From the NCBI GenBank assembly GCA_027080775.1, contig JALWPV010000011.1, forward strand, positions 124,001 to 188,000: 64,000 nucleotides of DNA, written 5' to 3'. Shown in pieces: positions 16,032-25,995 of the stretch. This DNA is from Acidilobaceae archaeon (lineage in GTDB: Archaea; Thermoproteota; Thermoprotei_A; Sulfolobales; Acidilobaceae). The notes under the pieces were generated by a model that was not told where the DNA came from, did not search any database, and was given only the letters and a program-made list of their open reading frames with translations. Position 1 is the stretch's first letter. Each line of letters starts with the position of its first letter. The translations under genes and the position numbers were made by a program.

Positions 16032-17434
16032 AAGAGGGTCCTCTGCCTCCTCCTGCGGCCCACTCCACGTCCTCCTCCAGGCCCACTCCTAGCGCCTGAG
16101 GCCCCAGTATGCGCCTCGGTGGCCGCGCTTGCCGATGCCTGGGCTTTCCTTATTTTCTCGATCGCCCTTAAGACCTCCCTGTAGCGGGGACCCGCTAGGA
16201 ACTTGACCTCTCTCTCGCTAAGGCCGTATGATAGTGCCAGTGAAGCCGCTGGTATAGGCGTGGGGGCCTCTCTAAATATCACCAGTAGATATGGTAGGAC
16301 CTCGGACTTCACTATTGCCTTACTTGTTAGAAGCCTCTCAGACAGCTTGGCTGCGAGGGCCTCGCGGACCTCCCGCACCTCTCTCAGCTGTGCGAGGAGC
16401 TTGATCCTCTGGGGGTAGTGGTACCTACCCCTGCCGTGTTGGTGCTTGCGTGCGAATGCAACGCCGGGGCCCATCAGGTCGAATACGTAGGAGAGCAGGC
16501 TCCAGTCGCCCCCATACTTCGCCCTGTTCAAGAATAGGGTGGCCCTTGCTAGCGCGTCATAGGCCCTGAATAGGTCCTCTGGGTGCTGGTACTTGGCAGG
16601 TATGTTGTCGTTGATCCACGCTATGAGGGTCTCGTAGTCCTCCTCCGAGTTAGAGACCGCCCTCTTGACGGCCCAGGAGTACTTGCCGTAGAATACCTCG
16701 CTGAGTGTCCTCCAGAGGGTGACCTTCTTCTCCCTGCCCCTAACTACCTCCCTCACTATACCTATCGTAACCTTACCATAGCCCTCCGCGACCGCCTGGA
16801 GATCATTTATCGCCGCCCTCACGTCGCCCTCACTCTTCTCCGCTATGTACGAGAGCGCCTCTCTATCGCATAGCAGTCCCTCGAGCCTGCATATCCTCTC
16901 GAGGAGTGCCACTATATCCCTCTTACCGAGGGGCTTGAACTCTACCATCAATGATACCTCGCGGAGGGGCCTCAGTTGATCCTTCCAGGGATCATTCGCA
17001 GTCATCACGATTGGATTCCTGCTCTCGGGTATGATCCTGAGTAGCTCGCTGAGGCCCCCGGCGTCCTCGCGAGGAGATATACCGTCTATCTCGTCGAGCA
17101 GTATAATGACTCCTCTGCCCCAGAGGGGCCTCTTAAAGGCGGCGACCCCGACGGTTCTACGTATATCAGATGCCCTCCTATAATCGCTGGCGTTTAATTC
17201 GACCATCTCAAATTTGAACTCGTTGGCTATAGCCTCGACAAGACTGGTTTTCCCAACCCCCGGGGGGCCGTAGAGGAGGGCTGCCCTCTTATGAGGTATT
17301 CTCCCCTCCGCCCACTGTTTAAACCATGGTATGAGTATATCCTTCGCCTGATCCTGGTTGACTACCTCATCTATCCTTTTGGGCCTGTACTTTATGACCC
17401 AGGGAGTCCTGCCTCTCCCCCGGATGGGCGGCAA
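16028..17434 (-). CDS. rfcL: Replication factor C large subunit
   Basis: The clamp-loader large subunit that, with four small subunits, opens and loads PCNA. It has the RFC box PWVIKYRPKR, Walker A GPPGVGKTS (about 56-64), Walker B ILLDEID, and a sensor-1-like TAND. The C-terminal tail is basic and ends RRRRQRTLF, a PIP-like peptide likely to touch PCNA. The TTG at 17434 is chosen because GGTGGT lies 5 bases upstream and the start then falls just after the rfcS stop; the longest frame starts at 17473. Convergent with moaC. Confidence 0.94.
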   Translation of the reverse strand: MPPIRGRGRTPWVIKYRPKRIDEVVNQDQAKDILIPWFKQWAEGRIPHKRAALLYGPPGVGKTSLVEAIANEFKFEMVELNASDYRRASDIRRTVGVAAFKRPLWGRGVIILLDEIDGISPREDAGGLSELLRIIPESRNPIVMTANDPWKDQLRPLREVSLMVEFKPLGKRDIVALLERICRLEGLLCDREALSYIAEKSEGDVRAAINDLQAVAEGYGKVTIGIVREVVRGREKKVTLWRTLSEVFYGKYSWAVKRAVSNSEEDYETLIAWINDNIPAKYQHPEDLFRAYDALARATLFLNRAKYGGDWSLLSYVFDLMGPGVAFARKHQHGRGRYHYPQRIKLLAQLREVREVREALAAKLSERLLTSKAIVKSEVLPYLLVIFREAPTPIPAASLALSYGLSEREVKFLAGPRYREVLRAIEKIRKAQASASAATEAHTGASGARSGPGGGRGVGRRRRQRTLF

Positions 17435-17436
17435 CT

Positions 17437-19143
17437 CTAACCACCAAGCGATTTGCCGATCTGCGACAGCCATGCTAGGAAGGCGCTCAGCTGTATGTCA
17501 TCGTCGCTCCCCTCGACAAGCCTGAAGTGTATCTCCCCCAGATAGTCCGCTACGAGCACTCTAACCTCTTCGGGTAGCTTCACCTCTTGCCCGAATATTT
17601 CCCTGTGGATCTGCTTAACGACATCGGTGCCACTGAGGCCGTACTCTATCATTAACTTCCGCAGCATCTCCCTAGCCAGTGTGAAGTCCCCCCGCAGGGC
17701 AGCCTGTATCATCTCCCTGACTTCCTTGGGCCTGGCCATACCCACGACCTTGTAGACGGTGTCCACCGTTACCTTCCCCAGGTAGGCTGATGATTGTAAT
17801 ATGTTGATCGCCTTCCTCATATCGCCCTCACTGATCTCGTATATGGCCTCTAATGCCTCCTCGTCATACTCGACGCCCTCGTTATCCGCTATGTACTTCA
17901 GCCTGGCTATGACGTCCTCCTTCCTTAGAGGCGTGAAGCGGAAGAATGCACAACGACTCTGTATGGGATCTATTATTTTGGACGGGTAGTTCGCTATCAA
18001 TATAAAACGCGTTGACACCGTGAAGAGCTCCATGAGCCTTCTGAGAGCCTGCTGAGCGTCAGCTGTCATGTTATCGGCTTCGTCTAGAAGTATTATCTTG
18101 AATGGGATCCCGGGTGGCGTACGACTTCTCGCGAATTCCTTCACCTTCTCCCTGATCACATTGATTCCTCTCTCGTCGCTGTTATGGAGCAGTATTGGGA
18201 TCTCACCCGCGAAGAAGTTCTCGGTTCCCGGGACTGAGAGGTCGTAGACGAGGAGAGGCTTATTAATAATCTCGATACTCTCTATCTCGATGTAATCGAG
18301 TCCCTTGTACTGAGCACTCTCAACGACGACGGAGTCGCCAGTAAGGTATGACTTGTAACCCGTTACCCTGGCAAGCCAGGCGCTCGCTGGAGCTCCTCCC
18401 CGAGCACTCTTCACGCGTACCACGTCTAGGAGGGCCTCACGCTCGTGCAGTGTGTAATCAAAGGATTCACCACTTATGCCGGCTCTGAGAGCATTGACCA
18501 TGCTGTTATTTAGATCTGTGTGGCTGGACGTCGAACTCGTTATCTGCTGGGCGAATGACACAAGCCTATCTCCGACCCTTAAATCGGATGCGCTTACAAG
18601 CTTCAGTTCGCCATCCTCATGAATGTAAACGGAGTGGTTACCTGTGAGCTTTAGCTCACCGCCGTTCCTAAGGCGGAGTCTTAGATAAGCGGGAGCTACG
18701 TGACGCGCTAGATATGAGACCCTCCTCCAGACCACATGACCGTTTTTGTCTAATGAGAGTACCTCCAGGTCGCCAACCTTAACATAGTCACTGTTGCCCG
18801 CCCTCATGGGCTTCTGCAGATCCATATAGTAGTCGACTAGCTCCCCCACCTTGACAAGTCTAACCCTGCCCCCCCTCCGGACTAGTATGGGTGTGTCGCC
18901 GCTTATTGAGGCGTTGAGTTCTAGCATGTACTGCTTATAATTATCTCCGTAGAGATCATGCGCTAGGGCGTGGGCTGCAGTAGTTTTCCCTGTACCCGGG
19001 GGACCCGCGAATAATAAGTGGGGCATATTCTTCTCTTCAACAAACTTCTTGAGCCTCTCAACTATCTCTTTCTGATCTACTATCTCGTCGAGGCTCTTAG
19101 GCCTGTATTTCTCAACCCATAGTATCTCTAGCGCGGATGACAC
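17437..19143 (-). CDS. rfcS: Replication factor C small subunit with an in-frame intein
   Basis: Clamp-loader small subunit precursor of 568 residues. After removal of the 243-residue intein, the host protein is 325 residues, normal for the family. Host motifs: EKYRPKSLDEIV, Walker A GPPGTGKTT (47-55), LELNA joined to SDERGI at the intein site, Walker B LLDEADNMT, and the SRC box with arginine finger (QSRCAFFRF). The intein interrupts the conserved ELNASDERG motif. rfcL follows directly, and an unrecognised gene (19186-19686) precedes it on the same strand. Confidence 0.95.
   Translation of the reverse strand: MSSALEILWVEKYRPKSLDEIVDQKEIVERLKKFVEEKNMPHLLFAGPPGTGKTTAAHALAHDLYGDNYKQYMLELNASISGDTPILVRRGGRVRLVKVGELVDYYMDLQKPMRAGNSDYVKVGDLEVLSLDKNGHVVWRRVSYLARHVAPAYLRLRLRNGGELKLTGNHSVYIHEDGELKLVSASDLRVGDRLVSFAQQITSSTSSHTDLNNSMVNALRAGISGESFDYTLHEREALLDVVRVKSARGGAPASAWLARVTGYKSYLTGDSVVVESAQYKGLDYIEIESIEIINKPLLVYDLSVPGTENFFAGEIPILLHNSDERGINVIREKVKEFARSRTPPGIPFKIILLDEADNMTADAQQALRRLMELFTVSTRFILIANYPSKIIDPIQSRCAFFRFTPLRKEDVIARLKYIADNEGVEYDEEALEAIYEISEGDMRKAINILQSSAYLGKVTVDTVYKVVGMARPKEVREMIQAALRGDFTLAREMLRKLMIEYGLSGTDVVKQIHREIFGQEVKLPEEVRVLVADYLGEIHFRLVEGSDDDIQLSAFLAWLSQIGKSLGG
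18181..18909 (-). mobile_element. Intein (243 residues) inserted in RFC small subunit
   Basis: Residues 79-321 of the rfcS product. The first splicing block is SISGDTPILV, with Ser1 as nucleophile. Block B is LTGNHSVYIH (a TxxH motif), block F is VYDLSVPGTENFFAG, and the intein ends in HN followed by a +1 serine. Splicing would rebuild ELNASDERG exactly. The roughly 95 residues between block B and block F show no clear LAGLIDADG pair, so the homing endonuclease is either degenerate or absent. Codon use resembles the host gene. Confidence 0.93.
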
Positions 19144-19185
19144 GCTACCTACCCCGTCCGGCCTAGGGTGTGACTATGCGGGGCC

Positions 19186-19686
19186 TTAAGGGGTTGAAGC
19201 CCCACGTATTAGGCCCTTGTCATAGTAGAGAGTAAGGCGTGCCAACTCCCTTAGAACTTTCTCCCTGAAGTCCTCGATGCGGCGCCACGCATCCCCATCT
19301 CCCAGTGACTTACGGATGTACTCTTCGACGAGCGAGTACTTCTTGAACTTCTCGTTGAGCTCCCTCCATGGGATGCCCTTTAGACTGTCCTCAACCCCGC
19401 TATCCCTCGGGAGGATGCCCGCCACCATCATTACTGCTATTATAGGATAGCCCACGTAGCCCCTATAAACCGTGCCATTGTCGTTGCTGTATACATGCAA
19501 CACACTGGGGCCGCGCCTAGAAACTACTACCTGGTACTCGCGGGATGCATCGGAACTCACAACCCTAGCAACCACTAGGCCGGGCTGCGATGATGTCAGG
19601 ATAACCCTTCCATCGCCGAGGGCCCCGGCGGCCTCCAATACCTTTATCCGAGGCGGGCGCCGGAGCCTGCGGAGCTTGCCGGGCAA
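19186..19686 (-). CDS. Conserved hypothetical protein upstream of rfcS
   Basis: A 166-residue protein not recognised. The N-terminal half looks strand-rich (RVILTSSQPGLVVARVVSS, YQVVVSRRG) with a GYPIIAVMMVAGILP segment in the middle that is hydrophobic but probably part of a soluble core. The C-terminal half is helical and charged. It starts at TTG, and lies 42 bases upstream of rfcS on the same strand, which hints at co-expression with the clamp loader. Confidence 0.6.
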   Translation of the reverse strand: MPGKLRRLRRPPRIKVLEAAGALGDGRVILTSSQPGLVVARVVSSDASREYQVVVSRRGPSVLHVYSNDNGTVYRGYVGYPIIAVMMVAGILPRDSGVEDSLKGIPWRELNEKFKKYSLVEEYIRKSLGDGDAWRRIEDFREKVLRELARLTLYYDKGLIRGASTP

Positions 19687-19776
19687 GCCTAGCCCCCATC
19701 CACTAAGCTTGACTGTACGGCTAGAGTCTTAACCTTACAAGCATCCCCTAAGCCTCTAGGGGGAGAGTGCACAGCT

Positions 19777-20301
19777 ATGTCGACCAGCGAGTTCGAAGTC
19801 GTGGGGGCGGATGAGTTCAAGAAGATGGTCGAGAGTCTCCGGGAGAAGCTGAAAGAACGGTTCGATAAAGTCGCTGCCTTGGAGGAGGCCTCCAAGATAG
19901 CCGAGCACCTAATGAGTAAGGGCTTTAAGGTTGAGGCCGTTGAGACGGAGCCTGAGCTGCCCCCTATTTACCGCGTTGAACTCAGCAAGGCCGTGGTCTA
20001 CATTATAGTGTACCCTCAAAGATACGACCTCTTAGCGGGAGAGGCCAGCAAGCCGGCCTCCTACATCCTCTTCGGGCCGCCAGCCGAAGCCGACTCCGGC
20101 AAGTACGTGGTCCTCATATACTTCACGAGACACGGGAAACTCGGGCCAGCCGCCTACCTATACCTAGGCATGCTCATAGAGGAGTTTAACATAGGAGTAC
20201 TCTTCGTGAATGGCACCGAAGACGAGGTATATGAGATACTGGTCTCCCTGGATAAAAGTGGGAAATATGAGCCCCCCGACGACGAGGTAGTCCCCCTCTA
20301 A
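19777..20301 (+). CDS. Conserved hypothetical protein
   Basis: A 174-residue soluble protein. The first 50 residues form a charged amphipathic helix or coiled coil (EFKKMVESLREKLKERFDK), followed by a mixed alpha/beta domain with YRVELSKAVVYIIVYPQ and KYVVLIYFTRHGK strands. No catalytic motif was recognised. The ATG is preceded by GGGGGAGAG. It is divergent from the rfcS operon across a 90-base gap that has TATA-like sequence near 19728. Confidence 0.6.
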   Translation: MSTSEFEVVGADEFKKMVESLREKLKERFDKVAALEEASKIAEHLMSKGFKVEAVETEPELPPIYRVELSKAVVYIIVYPQRYDLLAGEASKPASYILFGPPAEADSGKYVVLIYFTRHGKLGPAAYLYLGMLIEEFNIGVLFVNGTEDEVYEILVSLDKSGKYEPPDDEVVPL

Positions 20302-20341
20302 GCCTCAGCTACTCTGGCGTCGGGAGCGCAGAATGTAGAGC

Positions 20342-22789
20342 CTAGTGGTTCTGCGTGAGCTTCTCAAGTAGTATCTTCTTCTCTATGCTTGCAACGAGTC
20401 TCCTGACGCGCACGACCGCGTCGGGGTTCACGCTTATACTATCGATACCCTTCCTAACCAGGAACTCCACTAGCTCGGGGTAGACGCTTGGGGCCTGGCC
20501 GCATATGCTTACTGTTATTCCATTGCGCTTCGCTGCATCTATGAGCATCTCCAGAGCCCTCAGGACTGCTGGATCCCTCTCGTCGAAGTAGCCCATCTTA
20601 TAGAGTAGCCCGCTATCCCTATCAACGCCAAGCACTAGCTGTGTGAGGTCGTTGCTCCCTATACTGAAGCCGTCCACTAGTTTCGCGAACTCGTCAGCTA
20701 GGAATACAGTGCTTGGTACCTCAACCATCATCCATACCTTGAAGTCCCTGGTGCGCTCTAGGCCCTCATCCTCTAGTATCTTAATGGCCTTTCTGAGTTC
20801 CCAGGTGGTCCTGACGAAGGGGAACATGACCCACACATTCTTCAGGCCCCACTCCTCCCTGACCTTCTTTATAGCCCTAACCTCAAGGCGGAATGCTGGC
20901 TCGTAGATTGGGTGTATGTACCTGGATACACCGCGCCATCCTATCATCGGATTCCTCTCCTCGAAGGTCTCATACTTCTCTCCGCCCTTGAGCCTCCTGT
21001 ACTCGTTGCTCTTGAAGTCGCTGAACCTTACGACCACGGGCCTCGGGTATATGGCGCTCGCTACCTTCGCTATCCCCTCAGCCAGCTTGTCCACAAAGAA
21101 GACTCCCCTACCCTGCTCGAGTAGGTAGAGCGGATGATACCCTATCCAGCTAGATATAATGAACTCTATCCTCATGAGGCCTATGCCATCGAAGGGCAAG
21201 TGCTTGTATTTCTCAACCTCGTCAGGGTGGCCGAGGTTCATGTATATCTTGGTCGCCGTCACTGGGTATAGGTTAACTACTACATCGACTGGAAGGCCGA
21301 CGCCTGCAGCGGCAGGTTTCTCCTCAACCTTCTTCGCCTCCTCCCTCCTCACCTCGCCAAGCATGACAACGCCACGGCTGCCGTCAACGGTTACGACCAT
21401 CCCATCCTTGAGTACCTGTGTAGCGTTACCGGTGCCGACGACGGCTGGTATGCCAAGCTCTCTAGCCACGATGGCTGCGTGTGCAGTTAAGCCACCCTCA
21501 TCAGTTACTATGGCTGAGGCCAGTTTCATGTAGGGCACCCAGTCGGGATCAGTCATCTTGGTGACTAGGATGTCGCCACGTTTGATCTTCCTAGAAGCCT
21601 CCTCGACCGTCAAAGCTACCTTGACGGGGCCTACTGCAACGCCAGGGCTCGCCGGTATGCCCTTGACTATTACCTTGCCTACCTCCTCTCCGACCTCTTT
21701 GGCCGGGCGGCTCTCCTCCTTGAGTGTTGTTACAGGCCTAGCCTGCACTACGAATATGTTATCCGGCGCCTCGATGTCCATGTCAATTGCCCACTCCACA
21801 TCAACAGGCTTCCCGAAGTGCTTCTCGATTCTCAACCCTATCTCTGCCAGCCTTCTGACCTCGTCGTCGCTCAGACTAGGGCTCTCAGCGTACATGGAGA
21901 ACTTCCTGATCACCCTAGCTATTGATGGGAAGAGCCTCTCTATCCTATCTAAATCACTCTCGTCGGATGGAAGCTCTACCCCCACATTAACCCTAGCCTC
22001 GTCATTGTAGAATAGCGCCTTGTCTTTGCGGCGTATCCTCCTCTCAACTATCTCCAGGGTGTCCTTGCTTACTATGAACTGATCCGGTGTCACCTTACCC
22101 TCAACAACATACTCTCCCAAACCCCAGGCACTCTCGATGACTATCTTGTCACGCTCGCCTGTGACGGGGTGTACTGTAAACATTACGCCCGCGCTCCTCG
22201 AGTTAACCATCTTCTGGACTAGGACCGCCATGAAAGCCTTCTCATGCTCTATGTTGAGCGAGTCCCTATAGCTCAGCGCCCTCGCCGTCCACAGGCTGGC
22301 CCAGACCCTCTTAACATGCTCTACCAGCTCCTCCTCACCCACTATGTTTAGATACGTGTCCTGCTGCCCAGCGAAGCTAGCCTCAGGCAGATCCTCGACT
22401 GTGGCACTGCTCCTAACCGCAACCCTCGGCTTCTCAACCCCTATCCTCTTGGCCAGTTCCCTGTAGGCGCTTATGATCGCCTCGTGAAGCACATGCGGCA
22501 TGGTACTCCTCATGAACTTCGATCTTATAAGCTCCGCTGCCTTCTCGTACTCGCTAGGCGAGCCTGTCTGTATTATCTCATCTATAACGTTGTAGATGTA
22601 GGACGCTATCCCAGTCTCCTCCACGAAGAGGCGATAGGCCTCGCTTGTGACAACGAAGCCTGGAGGCACTGGAATACCAGCCTTTACCAGTCTTGCTAGG
22701 CCAACCGCCTTCCCGCCAGCTAACATTTGATCTAGAGCTTTCTCATCCTCCAGCCAGATAATGAGTGGCTTTCCATACAAAAGGTCCAC
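20342..22789 (-). CDS. ppsA: Phosphoenolpyruvate synthase
   Basis: An 815-residue enzyme converting pyruvate and ATP to phosphoenolpyruvate, AMP and phosphate, feeding gluconeogenesis (compare the FBP aldolase/phosphatase at the window start). Domain order: N-terminal ATP-grasp nucleotide-binding part ([29 protein letters not shown]), central phosphohistidine domain with the swivelling histidine in [15 protein letters not shown], and a C-terminal PEP/pyruvate TIM barrel with [15 protein letters not shown] and SICGQAPS, carrying the catalytic cysteine. The GTG start appears almost leaderless given the TATA box 30 bases upstream. Confidence 0.96.
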   Translation of the reverse strand: MDLLYGKPLIIWLEDEKALDQMLAGGKAVGLARLVKAGIPVPPGFVVTSEAYRLFVEETGIASYIYNVIDEIIQTGSPSEYEKAAELIRSKFMRSTMPHVLHEAIISAYRELAKRIGVEKPRVAVRSSATVEDLPEASFAGQQDTYLNIVGEEELVEHVKRVWASLWTARALSYRDSLNIEHEKAFMAVLVQKMVNSRSAGVMFTVHPVTGERDKIVIESAWGLGEYVVEGKVTPDQFIVSKDTLEIVERRIRRKDKALFYNDEARVNVGVELPSDESDLDRIERLFPSIARVIRKFSMYAESPSLSDDEVRRLAEIGLRIEKHFGKPVDVEWAIDMDIEAPDNIFVVQARPVTTLKEESRPAKEVGEEVGKVIVKGIPASPGVAVGPVKVALTVEEASRKIKRGDILVTKMTDPDWVPYMKLASAIVTDEGGLTAHAAIVARELGIPAVVGTGNATQVLKDGMVVTVDGSRGVVMLGEVRREEAKKVEEKPAAAGVGLPVDVVVNLYPVTATKIYMNLGHPDEVEKYKHLPFDGIGLMRIEFIISSWIGYHPLYLLEQGRGVFFVDKLAEGIAKVASAIYPRPVVVRFSDFKSNEYRRLKGGEKYETFEERNPMIGWRGVSRYIHPIYEPAFRLEVRAIKKVREEWGLKNVWVMFPFVRTTWELRKAIKILEDEGLERTRDFKVWMMVEVPSTVFLADEFAKLVDGFSIGSNDLTQLVLGVDRDSGLLYKMGYFDERDPAVLRALEMLIDAAKRNGITVSICGQAPSVYPELVEFLVRKGIDSISVNPDAVVRVRRLVASIEKKILLEKLTQNH

Positions 22790-22814
22790 CCAATGAGCGG
22801 GGGCCCTCTAATCC

Positions 22815-22822
22815 CTTAAAAG
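22815..22822 (-). promoter_or_regulatory. TATA box for ppsA
   Basis: On the minus strand CTTTTAAG is centred about 29 bases before the GTG start of ppsA. Transcription starting about 25 bases downstream would give a transcript with almost no leader, a common archaeal arrangement. No strong ribosome-binding site precedes the start, which agrees. Confidence 0.55.
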
Positions 22823-22875
22823 CATTCTCCATTTACCATAGATATCCTACTACACATTACAATTCCCCTATATTG

Positions 22876-24189
22876 CTAGCCCACAAATCCCCCTAGAATA
22901 CTACTTAGCTCTGCCTCCGATAGCGAGACCGTGACCCTCTCACCCGTCTCTGTATTATAGAATGTGACTGTTCCCGATCTCTCCTCTTGAGCCCCAATGT
23001 AGGCGAGTACTTTGATGCCTAGCCTTCTTGCCTTCTTTCTCTGGGCCTTCTCGCTTAGCCGAGCCAGGTCAATCGAGACGTTATAGCCGAGGTTCCTGAT
23101 TTTGTCGGCGACCCGCCAGGCATAGGAGTAGGAGGATCTATCCAAGACTATGACCTGGACCTGCGTGTAGGTTCTCTTCGAGAGGTTGTAGATTCCCAAC
23201 TCGAGGCCGGCATCGATAATCCGTTCTATCCCTATACTGACACCTGTGGCTGGTATGCTCCTACCTAGGAATATGCCTATTAGGTTGTCATATCTACCCC
23301 CACCAGCCACACTACCTATACGTGGCTCTCTAAGCACAACCTCTACTATGGGGCCTGTGTAGTAGTCTAGGCCTCTCACGAGGCTCATGTCAAGCACTAT
23401 GTTAGCGTCGCTCTTTATATATGAGGCCATCTCGTCTAGGTGGTCTAGCGCCTCTATAATGTGGTTGTTAGCGTTGCCGCCGTAGCGCGACCTTATCTCG
23501 GCTATACCCTCGTGGAGAGGCAGTTTAATCGTTATGAGGCTGAGCACCTTCTCTACTATTCCCTGGGCAAGGCCTAGCCTCTCCAGCTCCTTCCTGACGC
23601 CCTCCACGCCTATCTTGTCGAGCTTATCTATTACCCTATAGAGGGGGGTAGGATCGCTGACGCCTAAGTCAACCTCGTAGATGCCTCTTAAGAGTCTCCT
23701 ATCGTTTATTCTGACCTCGAAGCCCTCCTCGAAGCCGAGCGCTTTAAGGGCATCAACCGCTAGGTTTACGATCTCAGCATCAGCCTCCGGGTAAGGGCTC
23801 CCGACGATGTCTGCGTCGCACTGGTAGAACTCCCTGTAGCGTCCTCTTTGGGGCTCTTCGTGCCTCCAGACCGGGCCTATATGGTATCTCTTGAATGGGA
23901 GTGTAATGTCTCTGTGCGATGCTATAAAGCGCGCTAGGGGTACGGTGAGATCATATCTGAGGGCGTACTCGCGGCCACTCCACGGATCCTCGAACCTCCA
24001 GATGAGCCTGTTCTCCGCCTCCTCTCCATACTTGCCTGCGAGGGTTTCCCAGTACTCGAGGGCTGGGGTATCTATAGGGTCATACCCGTATCTTCTGAAG
24101 ACCCTCTCGAGCCTTGCAATGAGGTCTTTCCTTAGTATCATTATATCGGGTGTGAAGTCCCTGAAGCCCCGCGGAGGCCTAACCTTCAA
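22876..24189 (-). CDS. hisS: Histidyl-tRNA synthetase
   Basis: A 437-residue class II aminoacyl-tRNA synthetase. Motif 1 is in the GFRDFTPD region; motif 2 appears in FKRYHIGPVWRHEEPQRGRYREFYQCDADI; the histidine-specific LVRGLDYYTG loop and a motif 3 GGGRYDNL-GVSIGIERI region follow; the C-terminal anticodon-binding domain ends the protein. Length is usual. ATG start overlaps the stop of the upstream ABC ATPase by 4 bases, suggesting translational coupling. Confidence 0.96.
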   Translation of the reverse strand: MKVRPPRGFRDFTPDIMILRKDLIARLERVFRRYGYDPIDTPALEYWETLAGKYGEEAENRLIWRFEDPWSGREYALRYDLTVPLARFIASHRDITLPFKRYHIGPVWRHEEPQRGRYREFYQCDADIVGSPYPEADAEIVNLAVDALKALGFEEGFEVRINDRRLLRGIYEVDLGVSDPTPLYRVIDKLDKIGVEGVRKELERLGLAQGIVEKVLSLITIKLPLHEGIAEIRSRYGGNANNHIIEALDHLDEMASYIKSDANIVLDMSLVRGLDYYTGPIVEVVLREPRIGSVAGGGRYDNLIGIFLGRSIPATGVSIGIERIIDAGLELGIYNLSKRTYTQVQVIVLDRSSYSYAWRVADKIRNLGYNVSIDLARLSEKAQRKKARRLGIKVLAYIGAQEERSGTVTFYNTETGERVTVSLSEAELSSILGGFVG

Positions 24190-24947
24190 CTCTCCCCTCC
24201 CGGGGCGTCGACGGGGCTGGGGAGTAATATTACCCCTGCACCAGTCTCAATGGTTGCTAGGCTCGCGTCATACGCCTCCTCTATCACCTCGAGGTACCCC
24301 TCTATTTCGGATGGCGGTATATCGAATAGCTTGACTCCATCCTTTAGCAGAACCACCCTGTCGGCTATAGCTGATAGCAGGTGCAACTCGTGCATCGCCA
24401 CTACTATGAGCCTACCTTTACTCGCCTCCTCCTTTAGCATCCGGAGCACTAGCGCCTGCCTCGACACGTCTAGGTGGGTGAAAGGCTCGTCTAGGAGGAG
24501 GATCCTCCTACTCGATGCTATGCCTCTAAGTAGGCACACGAGCTTCTCCTCTCCCGAGCTGAGCTCGCGCATCCTTCTAGGTAAGAACTCGTCAAGCCCT
24601 GGGAAGTAGCGGCGCGCCTTGTCAAGGCTAGCGCCTGACACTTTGAATAGCTCCTCCACTCTAGCATAGGGGTCCGCCTGGGGCTCCGCTGGGACGTAAT
24701 CGACTAGGCCGCCGCGCCCCGGGGTAGCTGGCGCGGGGTTGCCACAGTATCTGACCTCCCCCCTATGGGGTATTAGCCCTGCTATTAGGCGTAGTAGCGT
24801 TGTCTTCCCGCCTCCATTCGGGCCTATAACCACTGTTACCCTACCCGCTTCCAGGGCCAAGCTTACGGGGCCTAGGTGGAAGGAGCCCACGCGAGCCTCG
24901 ACGCCTGCAAGCTCTACTATACAGGGAGGCGCCCTCTCTACCTCCAA
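24186..24947 (-). CDS. ABC transporter ATP-binding protein (FecE/BtuD type)
   Basis: A 253-residue ATPase with Walker A GPNGGGKTTL, a signature motif ELSSGEEKLVC, Walker B ILLLDEPFTH and a switch histidine (VAMHELHLL). It pairs with the FecCD-type permease encoded just upstream, whose 3' end it overlaps by 10 bases. Such pairs import iron chelates, cobalamin or related metal complexes. No substrate-binding protein is nearby, so the cargo cannot be named. Confidence 0.9.
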   Translation of the reverse strand: MEVERAPPCIVELAGVEARVGSFHLGPVSLALEAGRVTVVIGPNGGGKTTLLRLIAGLIPHRGEVRYCGNPAPATPGRGGLVDYVPAEPQADPYARVEELFKVSGASLDKARRYFPGLDEFLPRRMRELSSGEEKLVCLLRGIASSRRILLLDEPFTHLDVSRQALVLRMLKEEASKGRLIVVAMHELHLLSAIADRVVLLKDGVKLFDIPPSEIEGYLEVIEEAYDASLATIETGAGVILLPSPVDAPGGES

Positions 24948-25948
24948 GCGCTCGACCCCCTTAGTTTCACCATTATGTATATGATGAATGGCACGCCTAC
25001 GAATGACATTATCGCCGTGAGCGGCAGCTCAACAGGGCCGCCGAGGAGCCTAGCAGTGACATCGCTGAATAGCACCAGCGACGAACCCCAAACCACCGTG
25101 GAGGCGATGAAGCCAGCGTAGAGAGTTGTGCCGGTCAGCCTCGCTATCCAAGGCGCGACCAGGCCCACGAACCCGACGGGCCCGGCCATGGCGGTCGCCG
25201 CGGCCGTGGCTACGCCCGAGAGAACCGTTAGCTCTAGGAGTGCCCTCCTATAAGGAGTGCCATAGATCGCTGATACCTCCTCCCCGAGGAGTAGTCTTGA
25301 ATACCTCCTGTGAAGCGATAGCGCTACGGCCAGCACGGCGATCACAACTATGAGTGAGATGCGCAACTCCGCTGAGTCGATGTAGGCTAGTGTGCCGAAT
25401 AGCCATATGGCGCTGTAGTGGGCGCGAGGCCCCATCTCGAGGACAAGGATCATGGACATGGCCCACAACAGGTATCCTATGCCGACACCTGCAACTATGT
25501 AGGAGAACGCCGTACCGCCGCCCAAGACGCCGCCAGCCGCTACTAGCGCTAGAGCAGCGATTGCCCCTAGAGAGGCCGCTGTATAGAGCGCCATGGGAGA
25601 GGCTTGACCCCAGTATAGTGATAGTATCACGCCTAAGGCGGCCCCACTAGCTATCCCGAATATGTAGGGGTCGGCTAGGGGGTTCCTGAACACGTATTGG
25701 AGGCTAGCCCCCGAAAAAGCTAGAGCGGCGCCTACGATTACGCCTGCCAGCGTTCTGAGGAGGCGTACGTGGATTATTGCAGCGTAAATCGGTGGCACCC
25801 TCTTGCTATGGAGGACGTACTCGAGTACTGTGTAGAGGGAGACCTTCCTATAGGCTCCTATACTCATCGAGGCCAGTGAGAGCGCTAGGAGCACGAGAAG
25901 CGCTGCTGAGAGGCTCAGCACCCACCTCGGAGCATGGCTTTGGACCAT
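24938..25948 (-). CDS. FecCD/BtuC family ABC transporter permease
   Basis: A 336-residue membrane protein with about nine or ten hydrophobic segments and hallmarks of the FecCD family: RLLRTLAGVIVGAALAFSGASLQYVFRNPLADPYIFGI (broken here only by description), GPVGFVGLVAPWIARL, and a basic loop that should contact the ATPase. It probably imports a metal chelate such as ferric siderophore or cobamide. It lies between taw3 (48 bases upstream) and the ATPase, and no binding-protein gene is present. Confidence 0.9.
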   Translation of the reverse strand: MVQSHAPRWVLSLSAALLVLLALSLASMSIGAYRKVSLYTVLEYVLHSKRVPPIYAAIIHVRLLRTLAGVIVGAALAFSGASLQYVFRNPLADPYIFGIASGAALGVILSLYWGQASPMALYTAASLGAIAALALVAAGGVLGGGTAFSYIVAGVGIGYLLWAMSMILVLEMGPRAHYSAIWLFGTLAYIDSAELRISLIVVIAVLAVALSLHRRYSRLLLGEEVSAIYGTPYRRALLELTVLSGVATAAATAMAGPVGFVGLVAPWIARLTGTTLYAGFIASTVVWGSSLVLFSDVTARLLGGPVELPLTAIMSFVGVPFIIYIMVKLRGSSAWR

Positions 25949-25995
25949 GTGGGTCCCCGCTGGCTAGCCTATCCAGGCTCCAAACCCTGCATCTT

